The notes under the pieces: generated by a model
Seen by the model: only the letters and a program-made list of their open reading frames with translations
Told to the model about the DNA's origin: nothing
The model's database searches: none
Origin: Prostheceraeus crozeri
Lineage: Eukaryota; Platyhelminthes; Polycladida; Euryleptidae
Direction: 5' to 3'
DNA length: 64,000 nt
NCBI GenBank assembly: GCA_907163375.1
Contig: CAJQUW010007793.1
Span: forward strand, 1 to 64,000
In this document: piece by piece, positions 34,100 through 46,054 of the stretch
Layout: every line of letters begins with the position of its first letter
How positions within the stretch are numbered: position 1 is the first letter of the stretch
Program-made: the position numbers and the translations under genes

Positions 34100-34686
34100 G
34101 TCTTAAGGCTGTTGCCCGATTTTTCAACATATCCCATACGACCATTAGAAGTTTTGTGGATCAAGACGACCAACATGGGCAGTGTGAAGCATGGTTGCTG
34201 TAGCAACAACCGACGCCAGACAACAGCCAGGGCCGATCGACGCCTTATGAGAATGGTTCGACGCAACCAACCTAACCATGCCCGCTACCCTTTCTCGCCT
34301 ACTATAGAGGGAAAGGAGTAAATTCGGGAATATCCTGACCGCAACTACAGTTCGACGAAGATTTCGGGAAGCATTCTATCGGAATGCATTCTCCAGGATG
34401 ACAGTGCTCATAGAGGAGCTGTGGTTGATCAGTTGAAGACATAATTGCGCTGGCCCTCCAAGTCTCCGGATATGAATCCGATCGAGCATGTTTGGAGTCA
34501 CAGGAAGATGAGGATTCAACAACATGGTCCTCCGCCACATAACTTGGGACAGCTCCGCCAGGCAATGAAGAACTGCTTGGATGAAATCCCACATGCTTTC
34601 CTGAGACGGTTTTGTCTTGAGCATGCTGAGACGGGAAAACACCCTGCTTGTTTCGCGAGGCAGTTGCACGCGTTATTGACTGTTTA
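34100..34686 (+). pseudogene. Tc1-like transposase remnant with internal deletion
   Basis: Frame pieces show the DNA-binding part (GCCSNNRRQTTARADRRLMR) and, after a large loss, the third catalytic region (RWPSKSPDMNPIEHVWSHRK) and the C-terminal helix (LRRFCLEHAETGKHPA). The first two catalytic motifs are mostly missing. Motifs are typical of Tc1-family enzymes. Not functional. Confidence 0.7.
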
Positions 34687-34689
34687 AAT

Positions 34690-36955
34690 TGTAAATCTTG
34701 TGTAAATGAAACTAAAGTTAAAATCATCTACGTTTTCCATTCTCACGCTTGTTCCCATAATTCTCAATTAATTCGATACTTTGCACTTTCGCAATTATTT
34801 TCCTGCGTAGTAGACCAACACATAATCTCAAAAATTGCGGTTTCTTCTGTATATGAGAAGTCTATTTAATAATCCCAATTGTTATGTCTTATTATATCAA
34901 AAAGATCAAAGAACTCATTTTAATGTGCATTCCATATCTCTGATACCGATTGACATCATTTCGTGAATTTTGATGACCTCTGGCGCGTTCATCAGTCGTC
35001 ACAAGGCGGTAAATCGTGGAATGAAGTGAGAATAGACATTACAAGGTCATGGTGGTTCGTTTCTTCTGTTCGTCCGAATACATCGGTGTCGATTAAAGAT
35101 GCTATGTAACATTTTATTGGTTTTAGTTGAGTTAGGTTTTAGTTTAGAGGTCCTACACCGAGTTTGAAGATGATTGGGTGACTAAAAAATTCAATTTTCA
35201 CTTAGCTTGTAGTCTAGATTTACATTTGACGGCAAAAAACAACATGCTAAAATTTACTTTTTGCGAACGTCGCAATTAGTCGTAAGTAGTTGTTATTTTA
35301 AAAGAAAAGAAATGATCAGCACATAATCAGCGACCCCAAATTGTACAAGAAACATGTATCTCAAGACTGGCACACTCGAAGTAAAAAATGGTTGCGCAAG
35401 ATGTTCATTATCTAATAATATACTTTGGCATTTGCTTTTGATGTTTAATATTTTGTTATTGAGCGAGTGAGTGAATAGATATATTTGATTGAATCAGATG
35501 AATATTGACCTGGCACACTCGCTGGTGTGATTCACCTGTTATATAGCGACTTGGGTACTAAGTATATAAATTTGAAAATTGGTTATGCTAACTTCACGCC
35601 ATTGAATAAAGAGTGTTCATGTTTTTATTAATTTTTTGCGTGGAACAAAATAAGACATACATATTTTAATCGTTTGTGATGGTTTTGTTGCTGTATGTAC
35701 TGATTTTATGAAAGTCGGTAAAATTGGTTGCGCCAACTAATTTGAAATTTGAATTGCGTTTTATGGTCAAATGAGGCTGAATTTCTTGAAACTGAGTCGT
35801 GGCACATTATCAGCGACAGTGGTGGCGCAACGAAAAATAAATTGGAGGGCTGTATCCAAGTCAGCTTCATCCAATTTGTAGTCGCTCTACCTCCGGCCCT
35901 CATCTCTCCTTTCTCCATTTATCTTTCAAATATAGAATAACAATAGGTAAACTAAATACCTAAACAACATGAAAAATCAATATTCATGTCATTACATGAA
36001 GCATGATTTTGGTGAGTGAAATAAATTTTTGACTTAAGGAACTTAAGGACTTAAGGTTTTACGTATCCTATTATTCATGTAAATTTGTAAGGCTGCTTTT
36101 TACGTACAACATTCATTAACTAATTAGAATAGTATTCATTCAGAATTAATTGATAAACCCAATACTAAAAACAAATAAACCGATTATTTCGAATGATAAT
36201 TCAAATATATTAAAGGCTTATAGAATTTTCAATGACCCATTGTTACTGTTATCATTTTCATGCAAAGATTGGCTATAGCGAGTGAGAGAATATCAAATAC
36301 GTGATGCAAGTCGTTATCGGGTTTTCCCTGACTGAACTCGTCAGCTGGTGTAACAGCCATCCTGCGATATTTCACAAAGACCAACAGGCTATTCTAAATG
36401 GGCATATTCTAAACATAATCTCGATCGCCACTTTCGCAAAATTCTTTTTTCACCTCAAACTCTATTACACATCATAGACAATGTTAACTTTTCTCGGCAT
36501 TGAATAACTGGATGGGGCTAATTAAGGATTAGCCCCATCATTTTAAAAGTGGAGGGGCTTAAGCCCCTTAAGCCTCCACCTTCCGCCACCGCTGATCAGC
36601 GATCCCGAATTGTGTGGTTGAGGTGATTTTGGGAGTAGCACAGTCGAAATAAAAATGGTTGCTCTAATTTCACACACGTTTGCCATTTTCTTAATTTGAT
36701 TATGACGTTTGCAAAAGCTATCAACAGTCGCCGTACGTCCTTCGATGACTGTGAAAGATAACCGGTTGCAGATGTTTTAGGATAAAACTCCAATGAATTC
36801 GCGTTGTTTTTCATCATCGTTAAATTCTATGGGTTCAGTTGAGTTCCATAGAGATTTGCAGACTTCTGTCAATTACTCATGAAATGTAATTGACTACAAT
36901 TACAAATTACTCCTTTTTCTTCAATTACTTTGCAATTACTTTAGACAATTGTCAG
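34690..36955. other. Gene-poor stretch with repeats
   Basis: No gene. About 35329-35440 and 36593-36710 are diverged direct repeats (ATCAGCGA, then AAAATGGTTGC). At 36512-36572 there are two adjacent palindromes built on GGGGCTAAT/ATTAGCCCC and GGGGCTTAAGCCCC. Confidence 0.5.
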
Positions 36956-36964
36956 CATTAAATG

Positions 36965-37190
36965 AATAAATGAACGTTGTTTATGCTCGGAAGCACATTA
37001 GGCGCGGAGCCTTTCTCCCATGTGGCCGAGTTGTCATTTATCCACTCTCATTCTTTTTCGTGCTGAGTGTTTAGCAAGAATGCAGAGTGTACCTATTTTA
37101 AAAGTCTTAGGTTTGACCCGACCAAGATTTGAATCAAGGTCTCCCGGACGCAGAGCGAGCACTCTACCACAAGGCCACAGCGCCGGTGGT
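36965..37190 (-). repeat. tRNA-derived SINE
   Basis: On the minus strand from about 37182 there is a tRNA-like head: GTGGCCTTGTGGTAGAGTGC (A-box region), then GGGAGACC and TTGATTCAAATC (B-box region, diverged). It is followed by GGTCAAACC and ACTTTTAAAATAGGTAC, a body seen in invertebrate SINEs. The anticodon arm is not that of a functional tRNA and a long non-tRNA tail follows, so it is a SINE and not a tRNA gene. Confidence 0.7.
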
Positions 37191-37199
37191 ATGCGTTTC

Positions 37200-37860
37200 C
37201 CAACCACTTCTTTTTCGGATATACCAGAATTAATTGCAACTGCTCCCCGGAAGAGCAAATGACGCTTGTAGCGTTGATATTAAATTACCACCTTGACATT
37301 CTCCTCTAAGTGTTTTCGCCTTACATAACGATTCAAACGAACAGGGATGGGGTATCGAGACTTGCGGCTTCTAGGAGACTTTATTATGTTTACAATTACA
37401 ACTCTACTATGGATTAAATTGATTTGAAGATTTCAATTTTGGTTTCTTGAAGAATTTATTTGCCTTTCTTTTTCCGTGGAAAGTATTTTTATGATTTAGA
37501 TTTCCAGTTTAGCAATCAAGATAGGGGGAAAACATCACAACGCCGGTACTAAATTTAGATTTTAGAAATATGTTTCGTCTTAAATCTCTGTTAGAAAATA
37601 CCGGCAGTTGTACACCCGGTGTTACACTATGCGTTTTCCGTCACTTTCTTTTACCGGTCGGCAATTGTAAAGGTGTTTACAATTGCCCCCCGGAAATAGA
37701 AAGTGGGTTTAAATGACCATTACTTAAAAACCGCGTTTTTCTTTTACTCCCCGAGAGTAAATATGACTATCTCATGTGTGTATTTTACCCCTTTCAATAT
37801 TCTTTAATCCCCTTCAGCTATCAATTGAATCCCATATCAGAATATAAAACGAAATTTCCA
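37200..37860. other. Unassigned stretch
   Basis: No gene; TTTACAATTGCC and CCGGTC/CCGG motifs recur around 37600-37690 but no clear element is resolved. Confidence 0.4.
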
Positions 37861-38322
37861 TTATACATTATATTTCTTAAGGTGACAACCGTTTACTAAT
37901 TTCTTAAGTCTTACACCGTTGTTGCTTACATAATACGTGTTTCTACCTTTAACAGCATCAATGGTGTACACTGTAGTGCTCCAAAATGTCTCCAACTTGT
38001 TGCCCTTACGGTCGTCTCTCCGCTTGTTCCTGATAAGCACTTTATCACCAACCGAGTGCTCAGGCGGTGCATTCCTTTTACGATGGTAGCTTCTCATTCT
38101 TTCTTGGCTCTGCTTTATCTTAACCATCATGTTCTGATGAAGTATCCTCCTGGCTTCATTCTTGACTGTTAAGTAATCCGCAAATTCCTCGCTGGTCATA
38201 CTCGTAGATCGCGAATCAGCTGCCTCGTAAGAAGGGTCAGAGGGAAGTTTCGGCTCGTGTCCATAAACTGCTCGGAATGGTGATACGACCGTTGTGCTGT
38301 GTCGACTCGAGTTGTACGCCAT
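37861..38322 (-). pseudogene. Integrase C-terminal fragment (Gypsy/Ginger/KRBA2-like)
   Basis: The 153-residue frame begins MAYNSSRHSTTVVSPFRAVY with GHEPKLP, the end of a retroelement integrase core (the SPF-x-VYG-x-EP-x-LP signature). A linker helix follows, then SVGDKVLIRNKRRDDRKGNK and a small beta domain ending LKKLVNGCHLKKYNV. The catalytic D and D/E residues upstream are absent. The frame is clean, and TCTTCCAG just upstream on the minus strand could be a splice acceptor, so a domesticated or intron-containing copy cannot be excluded. The D-x-R-x-G-x-K segment resembles Ginger/KRBA2-type proteins more than classic Gypsy. Confidence 0.6.
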
Positions 38323-38417
38323 AAGTGCGCCTGGAAGACCTAGGGGGTCATTTAGTAACGCAGATTTCTGATTCTCTTTTTCCGATCAGCAAAACAGTTG
38401 AGGGGGTAAAAGAAAAG

Positions 38418-38697
38418 GGCACTACTTCAGTTTAGTGCACCCTAAAATGCATGTGAGAACAACATGATTTAATCAACAGAATGAATGCCGTTCGTTCTTC
38501 CCTATAGTTACAAATGAGTGTCTTTGTGTCTTCGTGTCTTCGTCTTCGTCTTCGCACATTACACCGAGCGCGCGCTTCGGTGTAATGTGCGTAGTCATCG
38601 TTTGCGGGAGAATGCGCCGTTGTTTTAGGGTGCACTAAACTGCAGTAGGCGCGCTTCCGTCTCTTTCATAGAGGTTGCACTAAACTGCAGTAGTGCC
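38418..38697. mobile_element. MITE with repeated terminal motif
   Basis: The left end starts GGCACTACTTCAGTTTAGTG and runs into CACCCTAAAA. Its complement appears twice on the right, at 38622-38648 (TTTTAGGGTGCACTAAACTG) and 38676-38697 (ending CAGTAGTGCC). The element is about 280 bases long. Confidence 0.7.
38553..38591. repeat. GC-rich hairpin inside the MITE
   Basis: A 15-base perfect stem (CGCACATTACACCGA and its complement) flanks a GCGCGCGCT loop. Confidence 0.9.
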
Positions 38698-38989
38698 AAG
38701 AAAAGCATAACACCGGTACATTTCCAAGTATGGTAATGCATTATTGACGAGGAAAGTCAAGTAGTTTAAGCTGCCAGCTGAATGAATTCTAAGCTGTGCT
38801 GACTGCAAAGTAATTGCAAAAACAAATGGTTAGAAATAGGTTGTAATTGCATGGCTAAAAAAATATAATTGATTACAATTACTAAATGCAGTAATTGTAA
38901 TTGAAATTGCGTAATTGCAAATTGATTACAATTAAAATTAATATAGAAATGACTGACTTCTAATTGTTTTTGTGTCAACTGTATTGTAA

Positions 38990-39140
38990 AAATTTGAATA
39001 TAAGCCTATTTTGTTCGTGTGCGCATGCCCATACTTTTGTGAATTGCTCTTGTGCCTTGACAAAGGACGAACGTCCGAAACGTTGGCAATAAACGTACAA
39101 TATCGAGAAATTTTGGTCTTATTTTCGTTATTCTGGAGGT
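38990..39140 (+). ncRNA. Hammerhead-like 3' tail of a Penelope-like element
   Basis: The stretch CTTGACAAAGGACGAACGTC followed by CGAAACGTTGGCAATAAA (39055-39093) has the stem GGACG-AA-CGTCC and the GAAAC of a hammerhead ribozyme core. The usual CUGAUGA box is changed to TTGACAAA, so cleavage activity is doubtful. Such tails are characteristic of Penelope-like elements. A related GACCCGAAACGTCC is found at 41280. Confidence 0.5.
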
Positions 39141-39378
39141 GTCAACCTTATTTTCAAATAACTAATGTTACTATTTGAATTTGATTTACATGTAGCCCAC
39201 ATGTAACTGAATAGTCCATCATAGCAGTTGATATGAATAATGGATGTGTAAAATCAGATTTGAAATGCACAAGTAAGATACTCGCACTAGACAAATTGTT
39301 CTTATTACAGTTTTATAAAGTTCAGTACTTCAATTCAACCAAAATTTACTGCTTTTTAGTAGTGGTAGGACGCGATGG

Positions 39379-39405
39379 CATATATATATATATATATATA
39401 TATAT
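39379..39405. repeat. (TA)n microsatellite
   Basis: An uninterrupted TA run. A second one lies at about 33088-33108. Confidence 0.9.
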
Positions 39406-39850
39406 ACAGTGTATATGGAATGCATCATGGAATTAGATCCGAAATGACTCGTATCCATTCTACATGTGGAAACATTAATGTTTCGTTATGTTTAAAGCTA
39501 TCTTCATTGACATCATTGGACATATGCAAAGAAATCACAGCCACGTTTAATGGGTTAAAGCCTATTCTGTGGCTACTGAGATTTCCATGCATGACCATCA
39601 CCCAAAACCAAAAAATATCTCAGTTGTGGAAGTGTCCAACCATCCTTTTGTTTAGGAATTTATTCTAGTTAAAAGCAATACTGATCTCTTGTCTAATGAA
39701 AGGAATGGCTCCATCCTTTTGAACCTTAATCTGCAAATTGGAAGATTTCGATGCTCTTTGACCTTTGATTGCTTCGTGAGTGTTCAGATGATCTGACTTT
39801 GTTTTTACGATTTAACTGACTTCTGTTACCCTGCTTTCAAATCTAACAAA

Positions 39851-40054
39851 GTGTTGAATGATTTCAACAATAAAGACATGGTTCCGACTGACTTGAAATC
39901 TAATGTTACGCATTTGTATACATGTGATCGCTGCAGAATGCGATACATTGGCACGTCTAGGCGTCACTTAGCCACACCTATCAATGAGCATCTTGAAGGT
40001 GTAGTTCGGTCTAATTTTCAACCTTGTCTCAATAGTGACTATATTGTATGCTAA
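39851..40054 (+). pseudogene. Penelope-like GIY-YIG fragment
   Basis: The frame contains LKSNVTHLYTCDRCRMRYIG then TSRRHLATPINEHLEG. The CxxC, the YIG step and the downstream R-H-L pattern match the start of a GIY-YIG endonuclease as found C-terminal to the reverse transcriptase of Penelope-like elements. The rest is missing. A second, longer copy of the same domain family is at 40738. Confidence 0.6.
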
Positions 40055-40095
40055 TGCTTAGTCAACCTTGCAAATTAGACGCACATCTGATGACG

Positions 40096-40374
40096 TCATA
40101 TCTGACAGTGATCTGATACGCCACTGTTAGCATGCTTTATAATATCAAACGTGGGAGTATCAGTAAAAGTTTCAAAGAGATGCCTCAAATTTGCTTCAGG
40201 ACTGTTGAAGATTTTTAGCCAGAAAATCAACTCCTCAATAAAAGCTTTTCCGAGCTTACGTGAAGGAATATTGAATAAATTTCTTCTAAAGCGCATTACT
40301 TTCTCATAGTCATCATTAACAAAATCAACGAACTGAGGATAATTTAGACGTCCACATGATTTTTCTCCGTTCAA
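40096..40374 (-). pseudogene. Retroelement-like frame, unassigned
   Basis: The 92-residue frame contains VMRFRRNLFNIPSRKLGKAF then FIEELIFWLKIFNS. I have a general impression that this WRRNLF-IPS-GK-F pattern recurs next to reverse transcriptases in invertebrate genomes, but I cannot name the element. It lies between two Penelope-like fragments on the opposite strand, so it is likely a separate truncated insertion. Confidence 0.35.
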
Positions 40375-40737
40375 TTCAGAAGGAAAGATGTCAATTTCCG
40401 GTAAATTTACTTTTACAGTGTTATATCTTGTGTGACGAATCAGCTATGGGATGGACGATCAGCACACAAGAGAGAATGAAAAGGAAGTCACTTGTTTGTT
40501 TGTGTTCTCTGAAATGTGTCCGAAAAATCGACAAAATGGAACAATTCTGCGAGTACAAGTGTACAAATAAAGCGGACGATCCTTGAGAGCTTGCCTTCCA
40601 CAGATTCCAGAAAGATAAAAGACGGGACAGTAGAAAAGATAAAAAAGTTAAAGAAAAGCGGCTATAATGATAAATACTGCAATCGTTAACATAAAGAAAA
40701 TCATAGAGATAAGTGTAATAGTAATACTTGTAACTTA

Positions 40738-41193
40738 ATGCTTCCATTCATCAGCGATGGTATGAATAGAAAAGTTAACTCTATCGTCAATACATATGAT
40801 CTTAACGTAAAATTAGTTAAGGATGCTTTTCTAAACAAAAGAATCATTTGTAAGCGTGATGATTGTGACGTCTGTGATTGTCTACCATCTGAGCATAAAT
40901 GTAATAGTAATGTAGTGTACGAGTTTGTATGTAAGAAGTGTGGTTGCAATTATATCGATAAAACTTCTAGAGCTTTCCGTACACGGCATTTAGAACATCG
41001 GCGGAGCATTGTTAAAGATGATAAAAGTGCATTGGGTGTGCATGCTCGTGAATGTGAGAGTGAGAATATTGTTGACTTTGATGTGAAGATACTTGAATGC
41101 GTGAAAATATCGCTTGATATTGCGTTGTTGGAAGACCGTTGGAAAAAGTACAGGACACTATTGCTGAATCGATGCAGTGAGTTGTCGGAGTGA
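40738..41193 (+). pseudogene. Penelope-like element, GIY-YIG endonuclease domain
   Basis: The 151-residue open frame covers the linker after the reverse transcriptase (KLVKDAFLNKRIICKRDDCD), then a CxxC and the GIY-YIG core: VVYEFVCKKCGCNYIDKTSR and AFRTRHLEHRRS, then GVHARECESENIVDF and the C-terminal ALLEDRWKKYRTLLLN. In this family the domain makes the first nick in target DNA. The YIG is YID here, which may harm activity. The reverse transcriptase is not found upstream. The 3' flank at 41275-41300 has a hammerhead-like GACCCGAAACGTCC, consistent with the element's 3' end. Confidence 0.75.
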
Positions 41194-41954
41194 TGATAGA
41201 AGTTCGCACGGCATAGAAGGTTTGGTGTATTTAACTATCTGCTGCAGATTAATAGAAGTTTCTCGTTGATAAAGAGTCGGGACCCGAAACGTCCTAGACA
41301 AAAACGCCTGTAAAGTTAGCTTTTAGCTCTTGCAAAAACTAAAGGGAGAGTATACTTTTACTTGCACAAAGCATCGTGAACGCATGAACGCATCCAAACA
41401 CCTACCTTTGACTTGATTTTGCGCTGAGTATTACGCCACATATTTTTGACGTTGTTTCTATGAACGTCAGTGTCTTTTGACTATGATTCAAAGCTATATG
41501 TGTGTATGAAGAGAAAGCATCAAGAGACGATAAACACTCCATTCGCCAGACTCGCGCAGACTGGACACATCCTACTACTCCATGGGAAGATTGCTGTGGG
41601 TTGTTCAATGCGCGCTGCTATGGCGATGCATGATCATGTCCATACTGAGACTTCATTAACTGAAATTCTGTCAACAGAATAAATTCAGTCGGTTTCGGTG
41701 TTATACCGTCGTTCAAAATGTCAGCTGATATTCCGCCGGCAGAATTTTAGTTAGTGAACAGCCCGATGCTGATGACTTTCATCATCGACTTCAAATTAAT
41801 CCCTATTTGGCAAATTGACCTTACTTTAATTTAATACGAGGGACCACGGTATCATCATTACACCCTTTCAACTATTAGAGAAGTTGATGCGATAACATCG
41901 ATCTCAGTACGAAAGATTCGCTTGAATTGCGACCTTGGCTATTAATTGAAAGCA

Positions 41955-42035
41955 AATTGTGTAATCACAAGATTACGTATAAAGCCTTTTACATAAGTCA
42001 TCCAAACTATTTAAGTCAGTCAAAGCAGTCCTTAT
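41955..42035 (+). promoter_or_regulatory. Conserved upstream block of the second P450
   Basis: The block contains AATCACAAGATTACGTATAA and CTATTTAAGTCAGTCAA just before the ATG at 42048. It matches the two blocks before the intact P450, so the duplication included at least 90 bases of 5' flank. Confidence 0.55.
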
Positions 42036-42047
42036 ACAATAATCAGA

Positions 42048-43557
42048 ATGGTCAACGCAACAACAGATCTACTAAATACTGGTCCCATCCATACGTCGAC
42101 TTTAATGTCGACAGCAGCAATCAGTCTTTTTCTTATCTGGGTCGTCAAAAGCCTCTCTGACTCAAAGAGATATCCACGTGGTCCATGGGGATTTCCAATA
42201 CTTGGTCATCTGCCACTCTTCACCTCACAGCCTCATCTCAAGCTAACGAAATGGGCCGACATCTTCGGCTCCGTATATCGTATCAAAATGGGCAGTCGAC
42301 TTACGATTGTTATCAGCGGCTACGATGCAGTTAAAGACGCACTTGTTAATCAATCAGATGACTTTGCTGCACGACCTGATTTCTATTGGAAATGGAAAAT
42401 CGCTGTCCTTCGGCAAATATGGCCCTCAATGGAGAATGCACAAATCTCTTGCACGAAACGCTCTCGCCATGTTTACTCAGAAGAGAGTGCAACAGCTGGA
42501 AAGTCATGTTGTTGATGAAGCTGATGTCATAATTGAAGAACTGCTAGCATCTAAAGAGTCCATGGATCCAAAACAAAGCATTCATATAGCCACAGCCTCA
42601 ATCGTATTCTCAATCTGCTTCGAAGAGGGTCTTAACATCAGAGAGAATAAAAGGTTCCTTGAAGTTCTGAGAAATACAGATGAGTTTGGGAGAATAGTAG
42701 GCGCTGGTGGAAATCCAATTGACGTAATGCCTTGGACTCTGCCATTTTTGAAGTGGAAAATGAAGTCATACATTTCACTAACAGATTCATTCATGAACAC
42801 AAATGAAACGATTCAAACGGAGCTGAAAGAGACATGGACTCCACATGAGCCTCGTAATCTGTCTGATGCTCTCTTTGATATTGTCGAAGAAATGGGCGAG
42901 AAAAAGCTAAATGAGAATGGACTTACTTCTGAACACATTCTAAGTATTGTAGGTGATGTAATGGGCGCTGGGCAAGCCACCATCGTCAGTTTCCTTACTT
43001 GGGCTCTCCTATATATGGTGGAATTTCCAGAGGTTCAAGAACGTGCTCATGCTGAAATCGATCGAGAGATAGGCCCCAATGGATGTCCTCGCTATGAACA
43101 CCGACACAGAATGCCATATTGCGAGGCAGTTTTCTTTGAAACATTGAGATACAGCGTGATGGTACCATTTCTTCTGCCGCATGCAACGACGAGAGATTGC
43201 ACATTCCATGGCTTCGAAATTCCTGAAGGTGCTCTTGTATTCTTCAATATGCACAGTGTCACGAGAGACGAGAGGATTTGGGATGATCCTCACAAATTTG
43301 ATCCAATGAGATTCATTGACCCAAAAACTGGTTTAATCGATCGCAACACGACTGAACAAGTAATCATGTTTGGAATGGGAAAACGCCGATGTTTGGGAGA
43401 ATTCCTTGGTAGATTGGAGAGTTTTATATTCTTTGTTCGTTTATTGCAGCGCTGCAAGTTCTCAAAAGTAGATGGTGAGAATTATAGAATTGATGGAATA
43501 CTTGGCCTAGCATTGGATCCGCATCCGTATAGACTTGCCACTGAATTAAGGGGATGA
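42048..43557 (+). pseudogene. Duplicated cytochrome P450, frameshifted
   Basis: This is a close copy of the P450 at 29662. Relative to it, a net 14 bases are missing at about 42387-42395 (after the codons for RPDFY), shifting the frame; the second frame runs unbroken to the stop at 43557. The ExxR, FDPMRF and FGMGKRRCLG haem-loop motifs are all kept. The I-helix Thr run is changed from GAGQTTT to GAGQATI, removing the usual catalytic-Thr area, which suggests relaxed constraint. Only one frame break over 1.5 kb means it is recent, or the shift is an assembly error. If the deletion is real, the product is truncated to about 115 P450 residues plus a short foreign tail. Confidence 0.88.
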
Positions 43558-44561
43558 CATTTCAGACATTTTCGAACATTTTTTATGTTGCACGGTCTTG
43601 TATAATATGCATTCTATTCTTACTGTTTTGTACACATATACAATTTATGTCTTACTAGAACATGTTTTGCAACAGCTTCAGCAGCTCCCACAATTTCCAT
43701 GAGACGGTACTTTTTCGTCCCATTTCCGTCCCGTTTCCTAGTGATTCTAATGTGAATTCCCATAGGAAATCCAATTCAAATGGATTTTTTAGAATTTACA
43801 GTGCAGTTATTTCCCATTATAGTTCCCATGATGTACCTATACATCAAATCTTAGCAGCCTGCCTCAATTGGAACTAACTGCCCTTAGATAGTTTCGTATG
43901 TTGTTCGACAGCGTAAAGAGAATAACTCTACACTACATAACTCTCCCTATGGCTCTACAGATAGGTGTGCAATCCAAGTGGTCATTGCGACGAGTAATGT
44001 TCCACCCTGAACATCAGAAACCACTGAAGAAACTCTTGTTGTGCAAATGATCAATTTACAGCAGCCGTAAACTTCACTTTCTGTCTGTAAAGCATTCACC
44101 CTCTCTTGTAAAATGACATCTCTTAATCGTCCCAAAAGCTAAAGATGTCAACAGAACTCGACTTAATTTCAAAATTACTCGAAATTTCATTTGTAAGAAT
44201 TCTATCATGTTTGCTTTTAAGAGCAAAGGAGCATCCATCGCCTGTTTAGATGATTCCTCCAGATCATATTTTGAAATCGCTCTTTTGGATACTACATCAT
44301 GCTTTGTGTTTGACCTCAAATCGAATTCAGATGAAAGAAAACAACTATTTCTAAACAAGCTATACTCCTCTACAGCTTAAAACCGAAATGATAGAATTCT
44401 TACAGTAAATTTTGAAGAAAATTAAAATTTATTCAGCATCCCCCAAAATTTATTCCCTGCAATTCCCTTAGCTAAAAAATTGTGACTTATTGATTTTTGT
44501 CACGTGACCTCTGACACAATCGTTGCGTCGCTGACTGTCAAGTCCACAAGCAGTACAATGC
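43558..44561. other. Gene-poor stretch
   Basis: A 94-residue minus-strand frame at 44074-44358 is open but unrecognised. Otherwise AT-rich with nothing supportable. Confidence 0.4.
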
Positions 44562-45086
44562 TTGACACACGAAGTTAATAATGATGAATCGCGCATTCGT
44601 GACTTAAATAATAAAGAAATAAAAGATTCTATGCAACGTGCATTGACGTCCTCTATGAAAGAGTTCAATCAAGGACTTGAGAAAATTCAGCGTGCATTTA
44701 GACAGCAATTGACAGACTTCAAGAAGGAATTTGAAGAAACTGTTGAATCCTTGATTTCATTGGAGGTATCACTGTCAAGCAAAAAAAGTTAAAGAAACAA
44801 AATGATGAGCTGAATTATCTTAAGAAATTCCTTTATGAAAGAGAGCAGAATGCTGTGATTGATAAGAGAAGTGAACTTTCTGCCAACTTTGTTATCAGCG
44901 GTTTTCCTGAATCGAGTAGTGATACTCGTGATGAGTTGCAGACATCAGTTAGTAACCTTTTGAAGGACTTAAGGACCGATGTAAAGATTGTTTCGATTTC
45001 TATCGTCGGTAAACAGATAGGGCAGAGGCATCGGTTAATAAAGGTTTCCACCACTGATCGCGATGAAAGAAATAAAGTGTTGAGTG
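44562..45086 (+). pseudogene. LINE ORF1: coiled coil plus RRM-like domain
   Basis: The first frame has a helical, charged stretch (LNNKEIKDSMQRALTSSMKE onward, heptad-like) fitting an ORF1 coiled coil. After one shift the frame reads FVISGFPESSSD, TSVSNLLKDL and RHRLIKVSTTDRDERNKVLS. After the inserted transposon the same frame resumes with AKALKNDSRYKNVYINPEYV at 49090-49150. This is the RRM-like part of L1/CR1 ORF1 proteins, which bind the element RNA. Frameshifted and interrupted. Confidence 0.7.
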
Positions 45087-45540
45087 GGGTGGATAAAAAA
45101 ATCGAAATTTTGAAAATCAAAATTTGGGTGGTCAAGTCTTTGGTCTATGGTTATTTTGAACTCCCATGCAAAATTTCAGTGAATTTGGACAAGGTCTACT
45201 ATCTCCACACTGGCCATCTATTTGTTGACTATTTTCTTTTTTTTTTAGTTTTTTTCGTCAATTTACGCTAGTTGAAGCTGTATTACGTAGTACTTCCTAA
45301 TGAGCTATAGCCTTGAAACTCTAGGTGCAAGTACATGTTGACAGCCTCTTTTGATTGAAGCAAAAATTTAAATGACTCAGGATAGCGAACTCCTACTGAG
45401 AGACCTCCAAAATTTGCACATTTTCAAAATATGACCAAAAATGTGATTTTTGCAAACTTTGAATTTGACACTTTCATGTCGTGAAATAGAACCAACATTG
45501 TAGAGACTAGATTTTTGGGAGCTTGAAGGTGTGAAATGCA
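45085..45540 (+). repeat. Left long terminal inverted repeat
   Basis: Matches the reverse complement of 48623-49076, including the run of T near 45235-45255 and CTTGAAGGTGTGAAATG at the inner end. Weaker similarity continues to about 45610. Confidence 0.9.
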
Positions 45541-46054
45541 TCTTGTGGCATTGCGAGTATATGCTGACATAAGCCGCGTGTGTACACGTCCTGTGTTTTG
45601 CACATAGGCCTACTGCGTTTTGTGATAGGCTAGGCTTAAATCATTATTATTTATTTCCCTTTTAACTAAGATCTGGTGACTGTAGTGTAGACGCTAAGTT
45701 CTAGCAAAAACAGTGATTTCAATGATGAAATTGAATATTCCTTTGAGGAAACTGATATGAAGTGTTTGCTTTTTGCTGCTGTCGCTCATAATACTGGCCA
45801 TTTTTCTGGCGTATGCTGTCCTTCAAGCCAGTCTATCCCCAACTCTACGGAAAGCTCTGCTATCTATTCATGTTAAAAGGTTGACGCAACTCATTTGTCC
45901 ACGGTGATGACGTCGACCCGCTATCTTACATTTGGAGATAGAAGTTGCTATAGAGACCGATCATAGATATCTGTGGTTGCGAAATGTTGGTTAATCTTGG
46001 TGTGTTAATGACTTCTACTTCATTAATCTCTTCATTTGCTGGTTTCTCTGCAAA

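Noticed and set aside
37110..37185. Functional tRNA gene on the minus strand
   Set aside because: The B-box is mutated (TTGATTCAAATC), the acceptor stem does not close, and a SINE body follows.
39375..39668. 97-codon frame beginning with a YIYIYI run
   Set aside because: The start is a translated TA microsatellite and the rest has no supporting signal.
42307..43557. Second P450 as a functional gene starting at 42307
   Set aside because: That start lies in the wrong frame for the N-terminal part; the membrane anchor and hinge are encoded in the other frame upstream of the deletion.
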